From assembly GCA_045226335.1 (NCBI GenBank), contig JBGVCH010000107.1:1-46896 (forward strand): 46,896 nucleotides of DNA, in the 5' to 3' direction. Each line of letters opens with the position of its first letter. Position 1 is the stretch's first letter. The notes beneath the pieces were generated by a model. The model worked only from the letters and a program-made list of their open reading frames with translations, did not search any database and was not told the origin of the DNA. Shown here piece by piece: positions 1-7,753 of the stretch. A program made the position numbers and the translations under genes. The stretch comes from RUG11272 sp045226335 (GTDB taxonomy: Bacteria > Bacillota > Clostridia > Christensenellales > Aristaeellaceae).

Positions 1-643
1 TCATGGGGTACATGTAGGTCACGGAGATGGCCCACATCACGCCGAAGATGGCCACGATGGCCTCTGCGAGGATGTAGAAGGCGGACATCGCGCCGCCGCT
101 CTGCAGCGCCATGCCGTGGTAGAAGGTGATGGCCGTGACCACCGCCACGGGGGTGAAGCCGGTGATGACGGACACCGCCAGGGCCTGCTTCCAGTTGCCC
201 TTCACCGCGTCCTTGAAATCCGACCAGACGAAGGCGTGCTCGTCCCGGGCCCAGTTCCGGCAGACATAGCTGACGCCGGCGGTGAAGGGGCCCGTGATGG
301 CGATGCAGGGCGCCAGCATCAGCAGGCCGTAGAACAGGTATCCCTTGAGGCTTTCCCACATGGACGTATAAAGCGCCGCCTGCTCCGCCGCGTCTGTCAG
401 TTCTTCCGCCTTGAGGACCGCCTCGTTGACGACGTTCAGCGCTCCCGCAAGGTTCAGCCAGAGCACGATGATGGCGGGGATCCAGACCAGCGCGTAGACG
501 ACATTCAGCCGGACCAGCTGGGACAGCCGGGTCCGGAGGGTGACGGAGAACAGCTGTCTCCGGGTGGTGGGCATATCCTCCGGCGTCAGGTCGGCCTGGC
601 CGGCCTTGCCGAAATAGTAATTATTCCTGAAGTTCTTGAACAC
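1..643 (-). CDS. DUF624 (YesL-like) membrane protein, 3' end missing
   Basis: The reverse strand is open from a GTG at 643 to the window edge (214 codons, C-terminus missing). A strong GGAGGAG site (complement of 651-658) lies 7 bases before the GTG. The product begins MFKNFRNNYYFGKAGQADL and has hydrophobic segments near residues 47-68, 100-125, 150-170 and 180-205. This N-terminus and helix pattern match the DUF624/YesL family, small integral membrane proteins usually encoded beside carbohydrate ABC transporters in Firmicutes. Function is unknown; a role in assembly or regulation of sugar transport is only inferred from neighbourhood in other genomes. Maltose-type transporter genes occur in this window too, but 42 kb away. 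The next gene to the left is outside the window. Confidence 0.8.
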   Translation of the reverse strand, partial: MFKNFRNNYYFGKAGQADLTPEDMPTTRRQLFSVTLRTRLSQLVRLNVVYALVWIPAIIVLWLNLAGALNVVNEAVLKAEELTDAAEQAALYTSMWESLKGYLFYGLLMLAPCIAITGPFTAGVSYVCRNWARDEHAFVWSDFKDAVKGNWKQALAVSVITGFTPVAVVTAITFYHGMALQSGGAMSAFYILAEAIVAIFGVMWAISVTYMYPM

Positions 644-736
644 GGATCTGTCTCCTCCAATCCGGCCGACGCTCCGGTCCGGGCGCTCATCGGGCCGCGG
701 ACCGCACAATCAACCAACTATGACATTTCTACAATG

Positions 737-758
737 TTTCGGCGGATTCCTGCCGAAA
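737..758. promoter_or_regulatory. Perfect 7-bp inverted repeat upstream of the DUF624 gene
   Basis: TTTCGGC (737-743) and GCCGAAA (752-758) are exact inverse copies around an 8-base loop. They lie between the DUF624 start (643, reverse strand) and the RNA promoter at 787. The repeat could be an operator, or a hairpin in the DUF624 leader. I found no convincing DUF624 promoter, so its position relative to a transcription start is unknown. Confidence 0.35.
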
Positions 759-786
759 GCCAAAACAGGACATGTTAAATTTCCCC

Positions 787-815
787 TTGACATCGGCCTG
801 CTAAATGAATATAAT
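787..815 (+). promoter_or_regulatory. Consensus sigma-70/sigma-A promoter for the 6S-like RNA
   Basis: TTGACA at 787-792 and TATAAT at 810-815 with a 17-base spacer: a perfect match to the housekeeping consensus. The predicted start is near 822. No translatable gene with a ribosome site follows before the terminator at 1018-1044, so it drives a non-coding transcript. Confidence 0.85.
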
Positions 816-821
816 GAAGGC

Positions 822-1041
822 AGCAGATGATTTCCTGGGGTGTGCGGCAGCTTATCGGTTTTCCCCACACTTCACAAAATGGTACCCGGGTCCAGGTCTG
901 ATGATGTCATGCCCCCGTCTTCGGACGCCAGGGGACGGCAGAAAAGCAGCGGCAGGGAACCAGCCTGCTTTACATAGCGGGTGAAAAAACGAGGGCACCG
1001 GCACCCTGGGCATCTGGCCGCACCGAATCGGCGCGGTTTTT
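822..1041 (+). ncRNA. ssrS: Candidate 6S RNA (regulator of RNA polymerase)
   Basis: This is a stand-alone unit of about 215 nt between a perfect promoter and an intrinsic terminator, with no ribosome-binding site or credible reading frame. The ends pair: CAGATG (824-829) with CATCTG (1011-1016), and GGGTG (838-842) with CACCC (1002-1006), separated by an internal loop. Inside is a large open region (about 843-879 and 963-1001), whose 3' strand can form a small hairpin (CCTGC/GCGGG around 964-981). A terminal arm follows: TGGT-A-CCC (880-887) pairs with GGG-A-ACCA (955-962), ending in CGTC-UUCG-GACG (916-927). Closing stem, central bubble and terminal stem-loop is the 6S RNA architecture; 6S mimics an open promoter and binds sigma-A RNA polymerase. 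Assignment rests on structure, size and isolation, not on a covariance search. SRP, RNase P and tmRNA signature sequences are absent. Confidence 0.6.
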
Positions 1042-1044
1042 CTT
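1018..1044 (+). terminator. Intrinsic terminator of the 6S-like RNA
   Basis: CCGC-A-CCG (1018-1025) pairs with CGG-C-GCGG (1029-1036), followed at once by TTTTTCTTT (1037-1045). It ends the RNA about 120 bases before the next gene. Confidence 0.7.
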
Positions 1045-1106
1045 TGCCGTTTTCTTCATGTCCGTAAAAATCGCCGGCGCGCCCTGTCTTTTTTGCGGCT
1101 CAGCCC

Positions 1107-1135
1107 TTGCACGGACGCCGCCGTTTTACTATAAT
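1107..1135 (+). promoter_or_regulatory. Promoter of the hydroxyacid dehydrogenase gene group
   Basis: TTGCAC at 1107-1112 and TATAAT at 1130-1135 with a 17-base spacer, 33 bases before the GTG start at 1168. The 13 bases from the -10 box onward (TATAATGAAGGCA) are identical to those of the RNA promoter at 810-822. Confidence 0.75.
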
Positions 1136-1167
1136 GAAGGCATCGAAAGACGAAAGGGGGCCTGACC

Positions 1168-2133
1168 GTGCCCGGAAGGATCACCGTGCTGGTACCCGCC
1201 CTGCGGGAAACGCACCGGGCGCTCATCGCGCAGCGGGCGGAGGCGCTGGGGTTTTCCAGCTGCTTTCCCCGGAGCGAGGAGGAAGCGCAGCCGCTGATGG
1301 CTGAGACGGAAGTGTTCTTCGGCGTGTCGGCGACGCTCCCGGCCGCGGCCCCCGGGCTGAAGTGGATCGCCTCCCCCAACGCCGGCGCGGAGCCCTACTG
1401 CCAACCCGGCGTCCTGCCGGAAGGCGCGGTCCTCACCAACTCCGCCGGGGCCTACGGCGTCACCATCGCGGAGCACATCGTCATGGTCTCCCTGGAGCTG
1501 CTCCGGCGGCGGGCGGATTACCTCCGCATCGCCCAGCGGCGGGAATGGACCCGGGACCTCCCCATCCGCTCCCTTCACGGCAGCCGGATCACGCTGCTGG
1601 GCACCGGGGACATCGGCTGCGAGACGGCCCGCCGGCTGCGGGGGTTCTCCCCGGCATCCGTCACGGGGGTCTCCCGAAGCGGCACCAGCCGTGAGCCCGC
1701 CCTCTATGACCGCCTGCTGCAGGTGACCGCGCTGGACACGGCGCTGCCGGAGACCGACCTGCTGATCTGCTCCCTCCCCGGCACCCCGGAGACGGAGAAC
1801 CTCCTGGACGCGGGCCGGCTCGCGCTGCTGCCGGGCGGGGCCTGCCTGGTCAACGTGGGCCGCGGAAGCCTCCTGGACGAGGCCGCCCTGACAGACGCCC
1901 TGCGATCGGGCCGCCTGGGCGGCGCCGCCCTGGACGTGTTCCGCCGGGAGCCCCTGCCGGCGGACAGCCCGCTGTGGTCCACCCCGGGCCTGCTGGCGAC
2001 GCCCCACATCTCCGGCAACCTGACCCTGCCCTATACCCTGGAGCGGGTGGTGAGCCTGTTCCTGGACAACCTCGGCCGCTACGCCGAAGGCCGGCCCCTG
2101 GAACGGGTGGTACGGCCGGAGCTGGGGTACTGA
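1168..2133 (+). CDS. D-isomer-specific 2-hydroxyacid dehydrogenase family protein
   Basis: 321 residues, GTG start preceded by AAAGGGGG. NAD(P)-dependent oxidoreductase that would interconvert a 2-keto acid and a D-2-hydroxy acid in the cytoplasm. The Rossmann glycine motif is GTGDIG (about residue 145). The catalytic set is visible: Arg in NVGRGSLLDE (about 230), Glu in RREPLP (about 259) and His in TPHISG (about 283). The N-terminal substrate domain is short and divergent, so the substrate (lactate, glycerate, glyoxylate or other) cannot be named. It has its own promoter at 1107-1135 and is followed after 27 bases by the AI-2E-type gene on the same strand. Confidence 0.9.
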   Translation: MPGRITVLVPALRETHRALIAQRAEALGFSSCFPRSEEEAQPLMAETEVFFGVSATLPAAAPGLKWIASPNAGAEPYCQPGVLPEGAVLTNSAGAYGVTIAEHIVMVSLELLRRRADYLRIAQRREWTRDLPIRSLHGSRITLLGTGDIGCETARRLRGFSPASVTGVSRSGTSREPALYDRLLQVTALDTALPETDLLICSLPGTPETENLLDAGRLALLPGGACLVNVGRGSLLDEAALTDALRSGRLGGAALDVFRREPLPADSPLWSTPGLLATPHISGNLTLPYTLERVVSLFLDNLGRYAEGRPLERVVRPELGY

Positions 2134-2160
2134 GCATAGACGACGAAAGCTGGTGTTCAC

Positions 2161-3399
2161 ATGATTTCAGCCGAAAGAAGAGCCGTGGAGCGCCTCTGCG
2201 TCCGGTTTGCCATCGTGGCCGTGGTCACGGTGCTGGTGCTGCTGCTGGCCCCCGTGGCCTGGCACTACCTCTCCCCCTTCATCATCGCCCTGCCCTTCGC
2301 GGCCATGGTGCAGCCCATGATCCACTGGCTGGAGAAGCACCTCCGCCTGAAGCACTCCCCGGCGGTGATGATCCCGGTGGTGATCCTGGTGCTGGTGATG
2401 CTGGCGGTGCTCATCTGGTTCGTCATCTACATCGTCGGGCAGATCCGCGGGCTGATGAGCAACGGGAGCCTGCGGAGCGCCATCACCTCCCTCCAGACCA
2501 CGCTGAACAACCTCACCGAGTCCGCGGACTCCCTCTCCGATCAGGGCCAGACCTTCCTCACGGAGCTGGTCAACGGCATTTCCGGGGCCGCCATGGAGCT
2601 CATCAAGCGGCTCTCCGGCAGCGCCACCAGCATCGCGGTGGGGTCCGTGCTGGGCATCCCCGACGCCCTGATCTACGCAAACTTCCTGATCATCGGCCTG
2701 TACTTTGTCGCCAAGGAGTACGGCCTGGTCACCTCCTTCCTCCCCCATCACCGGAAGCACGTGGAAAGCGGCAACGCGGCGGACATCAGCCGCTCCGCCA
2801 TGAAGGGCGCCATCGGCTACATCAAGATGCAGCTGTTCTACGCCATCATCGCACTGATCGCGGGCTACGGTTTCTGGAACGCCGTGGGCAACCCCTACGC
2901 GTCCCTGATCGCCATCACCGCCTTCATCCTGGAGTTCATCCCCATCGTGGGCAACGGCACCATCTACATCCCCTGGGCGCTCATCGCCCTGCTGCTGGGC
3001 AATCCCCGGGGCGCGCTCCAGCCCGCCGTGCTGTACGGCTGCCTGTTCTTCTTCCGGCGGCTGACGGAGCCCAAGCTGCTGTCCCACACCATCGGCGTGC
3101 CGCCGCTGCTGTCCCTGGTGGGCATGTTCGCGGGCTACACCGCCGGCGGGATCCTGGGCCTGGTGGCCGGCCCCGTGGTGGCCGCGGTGGTCTACGCCAT
3201 CTGGCGCGGCAAAGTGCTGCAGCCCGCCTTTGACGATCTGCGCACCATCCGCCGCTGGGCGCTCCGCCGCTGGAGCGACCAGAATCTGCTGAACCCGCCC
3301 GAGGAGGCGGAACCCGAGGACCAGACGGACAAGCGGTATCCGCCGCCCGTCCCCCATCCCGCCGAGGAAGCCCCGGCGGATGACACGGAAGGAGAATGA
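2161..3399 (+). CDS. AI-2E family membrane transporter (PF01594 type)
   Basis: 412 residues. Two hydrophobic stretches at about 17-50, another at about 65-92, a soluble extracytoplasmic stretch (about 95-170, Ser/Thr/Leu-rich), then a block of helices at about 175-345. This is the layout of the AI-2E/YtvI/PerM family. The hydrophilic C-terminus (345-412) is rich in Arg and then Glu/Pro and is presumably cytosolic. Family members include an autoinducer-2 exporter, an Na+/H+ antiporter and the sporulation protein YtvI, so the cargo cannot be inferred. The ribosome site is weak. The stop codon lies 4 bases before the next start, and the shared GGAG at 3391-3394 serves that gene, suggesting translational coupling. 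Confidence 0.85.
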   Translation: MISAERRAVERLCVRFAIVAVVTVLVLLLAPVAWHYLSPFIIALPFAAMVQPMIHWLEKHLRLKHSPAVMIPVVILVLVMLAVLIWFVIYIVGQIRGLMSNGSLRSAITSLQTTLNNLTESADSLSDQGQTFLTELVNGISGAAMELIKRLSGSATSIAVGSVLGIPDALIYANFLIIGLYFVAKEYGLVTSFLPHHRKHVESGNAADISRSAMKGAIGYIKMQLFYAIIALIAGYGFWNAVGNPYASLIAITAFILEFIPIVGNGTIYIPWALIALLLGNPRGALQPAVLYGCLFFFRRLTEPKLLSHTIGVPPLLSLVGMFAGYTAGGILGLVAGPVVAAVVYAIWRGKVLQPAFDDLRTIRRWALRRWSDQNLLNPPEEAEPEDQTDKRYPPPVPHPAEEAPADDTEGE

Positions 3400-3403
3400 A
3401 AGC

Positions 3404-4285
3404 ATGGCCCGGCGATGGCTGCTCCTCCTGCTGACCGCGGCCGCCCTGCTCTGGGCCTGCGCCGCCGCGGCGGAGAGCGCGGAAAGCGTTCCCTACACCT
3501 ATGAGGTCACCGGCGAGGGCACGACCTACAAGAGCGCTTCCCTGGTGTATTCCATCGAGATCGGCAAGATCAACAGCACCAAGGTGTATGTGACCCGCGT
3601 CTGGATGGAGGACCCCGGCAGGCAGATCCGCAAGGTCACGTCCCCCTGGCACCAGCGGCTGGCCAAAGCGGAAGACCTGGCGGCCAAGCTGCCCAAGGCG
3701 GCCCTGGCCATCAACGGCTCCGGCTACGTCAGCAAGACCTACCCCTGGATCCCGGAGGAATACCCCGGCACCAGCGAGGACTACTACTGCACCCCTCTGG
3801 GCAGCCTCACCGTCACGGACGGCGAGGTCCTTCGGAACCTGGAGGGCATCCCTTACTACGGGCTGACCCTGGAAGCGGACGGCCTCCACATGTATGTGGG
3901 CGCGGACAACGAGGACGTGCTGGCCGCCAACCCCACCCAGACCTGGTCCTTCTACGTTCAGTGCCCGCTGATCCGGGACGGGGAGAGCATCCTGGACCGC
4001 AGCTGGGCTTTCGCCAACCGCATGGCCGTCCGCACCATCATCGCAAAACTGGACGACCATAACTACGTCATCCTCACGGTGACCTCCCTCCACGGGCTGA
4101 CCCTGCTGACCTGCACGGACTTCCTCCTGAACGAGTTCCACCCCCAGTGGGCCTACAACCTGGACGGCGGGCCCTCCTCCGCCCTGATCCGCCGCAAGCA
4201 CGGCAGCCGGACCCAAAAGCTGGTCTACGGCAGCAAACAGAGCATCGTGGACATCATGGCCTTCCTGGAGCTCCCGAAGAAGTGA
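3404..4285 (+). CDS. Exported phosphodiester glycosidase (NAGPA) domain protein
   Basis: 293 residues from ATG 3404, chosen because GGAG (3391-3394) is well spaced for it; an in-frame ATG at 3380 has no such site. A signal peptide is evident: RR then about 13 hydrophobic residues, then AAAAES. A cysteine follows LWA, but tryptophan makes this a poor lipobox, so lipoprotein status is uncertain. The mature part has the NAGPA-type fold signatures: ALAINGSGY (about residue 100) and, near the end, YNLDGGPSSALI, the LDGG-S-S motif of the family. The family includes the human enzyme uncovering mannose-6-phosphate and bacterial proteins acting on cell-envelope or exopolysaccharide phosphodiesters. 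A wall-polymer substrate is inferred. Confidence 0.8.
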   Translation: MARRWLLLLLTAAALLWACAAAAESAESVPYTYEVTGEGTTYKSASLVYSIEIGKINSTKVYVTRVWMEDPGRQIRKVTSPWHQRLAKAEDLAAKLPKAALAINGSGYVSKTYPWIPEEYPGTSEDYYCTPLGSLTVTDGEVLRNLEGIPYYGLTLEADGLHMYVGADNEDVLAANPTQTWSFYVQCPLIRDGESILDRSWAFANRMAVRTIIAKLDDHNYVILTVTSLHGLTLLTCTDFLLNEFHPQWAYNLDGGPSSALIRRKHGSRTQKLVYGSKQSIVDIMAFLELPKK

Positions 4286-4336
4286 CAGGGCTTCCGCTCG
4301 AGCCATGACCTGATCGGACTGTCGGGAGGCGGATAC

Positions 4337-6571
4337 ATGAGGGGCCTTCATCTCCGCGCGCAGAGGCGGGACCGGCTGTGCCTGCTGTTCATCTTTCTCG
4401 CCTCCGCGGCGCTGCACGCCGTCTTCTGCGATTACCCAAAGCAGATGGCGATCTACCGGGACGAGTATCTGTATTTCGAGATCGGCAAAAGCATCTGGGC
4501 CGGGCAGGGCATCCACATCCAAATCAACGGGATGGCCGTCGATTTCCAGAAGATCGGCTATTCCCTGTTCCTGGCACCCTTCTTCGCGGTTCCGCAGACC
4601 GCGCTGCGCCTGCGGCTCATCAGCCTGGGCAACTGCGCGCTCACCGCTTCGTCCGTCTTTCCGGTCTGGCTCATCGGAAAGGAGCTGGGTCTCCGGCGGC
4701 GCTGGCGGTACATCGCGGTGCTGGCCGTGTGCGCCGCGCCGGAATCGCTGATCGCCACGACCCTGATGGCGGAGAATCTCTATTATCCCCTGGTTCTGTG
4801 GAGTGTCTGGCTCTGGCTCCTGCAGGGGCGGAACGCCCGATGGCAGACGGCGCTCCTGCACGGCGCGGTGGGCTTCCTGGCCTATCTCACGAAGGAAGCT
4901 TACCTCGCGCTGGCGGCCTCTTTTCTCCTGCTGGACCTCGTCCGGCTGATCCGCGTCAGCCGTGAACGGAGAAAGCCGGACACGCGGCTCCTGGCCTGCA
5001 TGGCGGCCTATCTGCTGGTCTTCGCGGCGCTGGCGGCGGCGGCACGGTTCACCCTGTTCGCTCACGAGGATTACTCCTACGGCCCCCAGCTCCGCACCTC
5101 CGCCCAGACCTGGCTCTCCCGCCTGGAATACCTGGGATTCGGCGTCCTCTACCACTTTGCCGCCACGCTCTGCGCCGTCTGCGTCCTGCCCGTCATTTTG
5201 CCCCTCGCCAACCGGCGGCGGATGAGTGAACGCCAGCGGCGTTTCGGCAGCATGATCCTGCTCTACACCGTGATCTCCGTGGTCTTTATCGCCTACGCCA
5301 TCACGGTGCCGGAGGAATACGGAGAGCCCATTCCGCGCTTTCATCTGCGCTATTACGCCCCCGCGCTGATCCTCATGTTTATCAACATGACCGCCGCTGT
5401 CCAGCAGGGACCCGGCCCGGAGAAGAACGCGCTTTTCCGCCGGTATATCCTTTTTGCGGCCTGCGCGATGGCACTGATCCTCCTCTGCTTCCCCGGCAGC
5501 CGAAACGGTACGGCGGTGGATCAGTTCAACCTGGCCTGGTATGACGAAATCTACTGGAACAGGCTGTTCTATGACAGCGCGCTCGCACCGGATCACAGCC
5601 TGGGCACCTGGCTTCTCTTCCTCATCATGGCGCTGACGCTCCTGATCGCCGGGGTCCTGATCCGCCGGAAGCGTCTCCGGGGCACAGCTGCCTTCTTCGG
5701 GTGCGTCATGCTGGCGCTGACGGTTTACAACTGGATCGTTCTGATCCCCAAGCTGCAGCGGAACTACCTGGCAGATCCGGAACAGATCAGCCAGATCGAG
5801 ACCGTCAACGAAAGCCTGGCGGAGCTGTCTCCGGACCAATCCGTCCTTTTGCTGTCAGACGGTGAGTACTCGGATACAAAGCGCCTGCTGGACGCTTACT
5901 TGGACCTGCCCGGCCGGGTCATCGTCTCCTACACCCACGAAGTGAGTTGGACGGAAGACGGCCGCAGGCTTGACACAGGCGGTGCCGATTATTGCATCGT
6001 CGCGGACCGGTCGCTGTCCGACACGTTCGATTTCGCGGATTGTGAGACAGCGGTTCCCGAATCCGTCACGCTGGTACAGGTCTACAGCTGTCCGGATCCC
6101 CGGGGTCTCCTGCTGCTGCCTGCGGGGATCGAGTCTCTGTCCCGAAGCCAGCCGCTGGAAATCTGGTTTTACGGTGATCGCTGCAACGCGTCCGATTACG
6201 CCGAGGGCATCTCCTACCCGGAGGAGACGTTCACCTGGAGCGAGGGTCCGCAGATCCGGCTGGAAGTTCCGATGGCGGACGGCAGCAGCCGCGTGGCCGC
6301 CGAGCTTGAGATCGCAGGGGTCTTCGCCGAAGCCCAGACGGTCTCCGTCACATGCGGTGATGAGGAAGTCCTGTACATCGTGGCCGAGGAGGAAGACACG
6401 TTTGTCTTCGAGCTCACGCCCGTCTCCGGCGTGCTGTCCTTCACCATCGACCTGCCGGACGCCCAGGCTGTCAACCACGTTGACCCTGACAGCCAGGACA
6501 GCCGTGTGGTCGCCATTCAGCTTCGCCGGCTCACCCTCACCGTCCTCCCGGACGAACCCCCGGAAGACTGA
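4337..6571 (+). CDS. GT-C type polytopic membrane protein, probable glycosyltransferase
   Basis: 744 residues, start preceded by GGGAGG. About 11-12 hydrophobic segments fill residues 15-485, and the last 260 residues are soluble. Just after the first membrane segment is YRDEYLYFE, an acidic motif in the first external loop where GT-C enzymes (PMT, ArnT and relatives) hold their catalytic Asp/Glu. MAENLYYPL and LTKEAY, in later segments, also fit that superfamily. Such enzymes transfer sugars from lipid-phosphate donors to proteins or wall polymers outside the membrane. The C-terminal part has alternating strand-like stretches and may be a beta-rich ectodomain. The neighbouring NAGPA-type gene supports an envelope role. 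Donor and acceptor are unknown. Confidence 0.65.
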   Translation: MRGLHLRAQRRDRLCLLFIFLASAALHAVFCDYPKQMAIYRDEYLYFEIGKSIWAGQGIHIQINGMAVDFQKIGYSLFLAPFFAVPQTALRLRLISLGNCALTASSVFPVWLIGKELGLRRRWRYIAVLAVCAAPESLIATTLMAENLYYPLVLWSVWLWLLQGRNARWQTALLHGAVGFLAYLTKEAYLALAASFLLLDLVRLIRVSRERRKPDTRLLACMAAYLLVFAALAAAARFTLFAHEDYSYGPQLRTSAQTWLSRLEYLGFGVLYHFAATLCAVCVLPVILPLANRRRMSERQRRFGSMILLYTVISVVFIAYAITVPEEYGEPIPRFHLRYYAPALILMFINMTAAVQQGPGPEKNALFRRYILFAACAMALILLCFPGSRNGTAVDQFNLAWYDEIYWNRLFYDSALAPDHSLGTWLLFLIMALTLLIAGVLIRRKRLRGTAAFFGCVMLALTVYNWIVLIPKLQRNYLADPEQISQIETVNESLAELSPDQSVLLLSDGEYSDTKRLLDAYLDLPGRVIVSYTHEVSWTEDGRRLDTGGADYCIVADRSLSDTFDFADCETAVPESVTLVQVYSCPDPRGLLLLPAGIESLSRSQPLEIWFYGDRCNASDYAEGISYPEETFTWSEGPQIRLEVPMADGSSRVAAELEIAGVFAEAQTVSVTCGDEEVLYIVAEEEDTFVFELTPVSGVLSFTIDLPDAQAVNHVDPDSQDSRVVAIQLRRLTLTVLPDEPPED

Positions 6572-6612
6572 GCCGGCATCCACCCTTCAACCAAAAAGCA
6601 AAGGAGAAAACC

Positions 6613-7251
6613 ATGAGAATCGCACTGATCAACGAAAACAGCCAGGCCGCCAAGAACAGCCTGATCGAGGCCACCCTCCGGAAGGTAGTGGAGCCCATGG
6701 GCCACACCGTGGACAACTACGGCATGTACGGCCCGGAGGACGCCTGCCAGCTGACCTATGTCAAGAACGGCCTGCTGGCCTCCATCCTGCTGGTCAGCGG
6801 CGCGGCGGACTATGTGGTCACCGGCTGCGGCACGGGGGAAGGCGCCATGCTGGCTTGCAACAGCTTCCCCGGCGTGCTCTGCGGCCACCTCACCGATCCG
6901 GCGGACGGCTACATGTTCGCCCAGATCAACGACGGCAACTGCGTCGCCCTGCCCTTTGCCAAGGACTTCGGCTGGGGCGGCGAGCTGAAGCTGGAAATGA
7001 TCTTCCGGCAGCTCTTCGGCTACGGCCACGGCAACGGCTATCCCCGGGACCGGGTGGAGCCCGAGCAGCGGAACAAGAAGATCCTGGATGGCGTCAAGGC
7101 CCTGACCTACCGCCCCCTGACGGACATCCTGAGGGACCTGGATCCTGCCTTCGTCCGGGAGACGGTCTCGGGCGAACACTTCGCGGAGCTCTTCTATCCG
7201 AGGTGCAAGGACCCGGCCATCGCGGACTTCCTGAAGGGCCTCACCGCCTGA
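6613..7251 (+). CDS. RpiB/LacA/LacB family sugar-phosphate isomerase
   Basis: 212 residues, ATG preceded by AAAGGAG. The N-terminal ~150 residues match the RpiB/LacAB fold: MRIALINENSQ at the start, then ADYVVTGCGTGEGAMLACN around residue 70, with the catalytic Cys of the CGTG loop. Classical RpiB is about 150 residues; this protein has about 60 extra residues at the C-terminus (from KKILDGVKAL). That places it in the longer subgroup, often annotated only as RpiB/LacA/LacB family. It may isomerise a pentose or hexose phosphate other than ribose-5-phosphate; the substrate is not determined by the sequence. It is the last gene of this plus-strand run before the rpmB promoter. Confidence 0.85.
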   Translation: MRIALINENSQAAKNSLIEATLRKVVEPMGHTVDNYGMYGPEDACQLTYVKNGLLASILLVSGAADYVVTGCGTGEGAMLACNSFPGVLCGHLTDPADGYMFAQINDGNCVALPFAKDFGWGGELKLEMIFRQLFGYGHGNGYPRDRVEPEQRNKKILDGVKALTYRPLTDILRDLDPAFVRETVSGEHFAELFYPRCKDPAIADFLKGLTA

Positions 7252-7272
7252 AAATTTCTTTGTTTCTGCATC

Positions 7273-7301
7273 TTGCTTTTTTGCCGGAGGCGTGTTACAA
7301 T
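7273..7301 (+). promoter_or_regulatory. Promoter of rpmB
   Basis: TTGCTT at 7273-7278 and TACAAT at 7296-7301 with a 17-base spacer, 45 bases before the rpmB ATG. Confidence 0.7.
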
Positions 7302-7346
7302 AGGCCCGCTTTGATGTGCCTTGACTCCAACAGGAGGTGGATTTCA

Positions 7347-7571
7347 ATGGGAAACTATTGTCAAGTCTGCGGCAAGGGTACGCTGAACGGCAACCTGGTC
7401 AGCCATTCTGATCGCAAGACCCACACAACCTGGGCGCCCAATGTGCAGAGCGTTCGCGTTGTGATCAACGGGACTGTGAAACGGATGAATGTCTGCACTT
7501 CTTGCCTGCGCAGCGGCAAGGTGCAGCGCGCGCTGCCCAAGACCCATGAAGCTGTTGAGGCTGAGGCCTGA
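7347..7571 (+). CDS. rpmB: 50S ribosomal protein L28
   Basis: 74 residues, ATG preceded by CAGGAGGTGG. The sequence has CQVCGKG near the N-terminus, NVQSVRVVINGTVKRMNV in the middle and CTSCLRSGKVQRA near the end. Two CxxC pairs mark the zinc-binding form of L28, typical of many Firmicutes. L28 sits in the large ribosomal subunit near the E site. The gene is monocistronic, with its own promoter (7273-7301) and terminator (7588-7614). In many Clostridia rpmB lies beside an asp23-type gene; here the Asp23 gene is 14 kb away. Confidence 0.97.
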   Translation: MGNYCQVCGKGTLNGNLVSHSDRKTHTTWAPNVQSVRVVINGTVKRMNVCTSCLRSGKVQRALPKTHEAVEAEA

Positions 7572-7587
7572 TTCACTGGCAAAGAAG

Positions 7588-7614
7588 AGCGGTCTCCCGC
7601 GAGGGGCCGCTTTT
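7588..7614 (+). terminator. Intrinsic terminator of rpmB
   Basis: AGCGG (7588-7592) pairs with CCGCT (7607-7611), extended inward by UCUC/GGGG wobble pairs, followed by TTTTCCTTTTCC. Confidence 0.75.
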
Positions 7615-7677
7615 CCTTTTCCTCTTCTTTGCCCCTCTCAGCCCTCTCCTTTAAGCCGCCGGTTTCCGGGGCCGCGC

Positions 7678-7706
7678 TTGCCTTTTGGCCATGTTTCGCC
7701 TATAAT
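7678..7706 (+). promoter_or_regulatory. Promoter of the dehydratase-activase operon
   Basis: TTGCCT at 7678-7683 and TATAAT at 7701-7706 with a 17-base spacer, 47 bases before the ATG at 7754. Confidence 0.75.
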
Positions 7707-7753
7707 AGGCTGGGGTGTGGTGGGCATCCCCATCGTGTGCACGGAGGACTGCC

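Noticed and set aside
116..778. A 220-codon plus-strand frame at the left edge
   Set aside because: The reverse strand encodes a DUF624 protein with a proper ribosome site; the plus frame is His/Gly/Arg-rich antisense.
822..1041. SRP RNA, RNase P RNA or tmRNA as the identity of the small RNA
   Set aside because: The SRP GGAAGGAAGCAGC-type loop, the RNase P conserved segments and a tmRNA tRNA-like end are not present; the size and bubble architecture fit 6S better.
2981..5839. A 952-codon open frame on the minus strand
   Set aside because: Antisense to the AI-2E-type, NAGPA-type and GT-C genes, with biased Gln/Gly/Arg-rich composition and no family signature.
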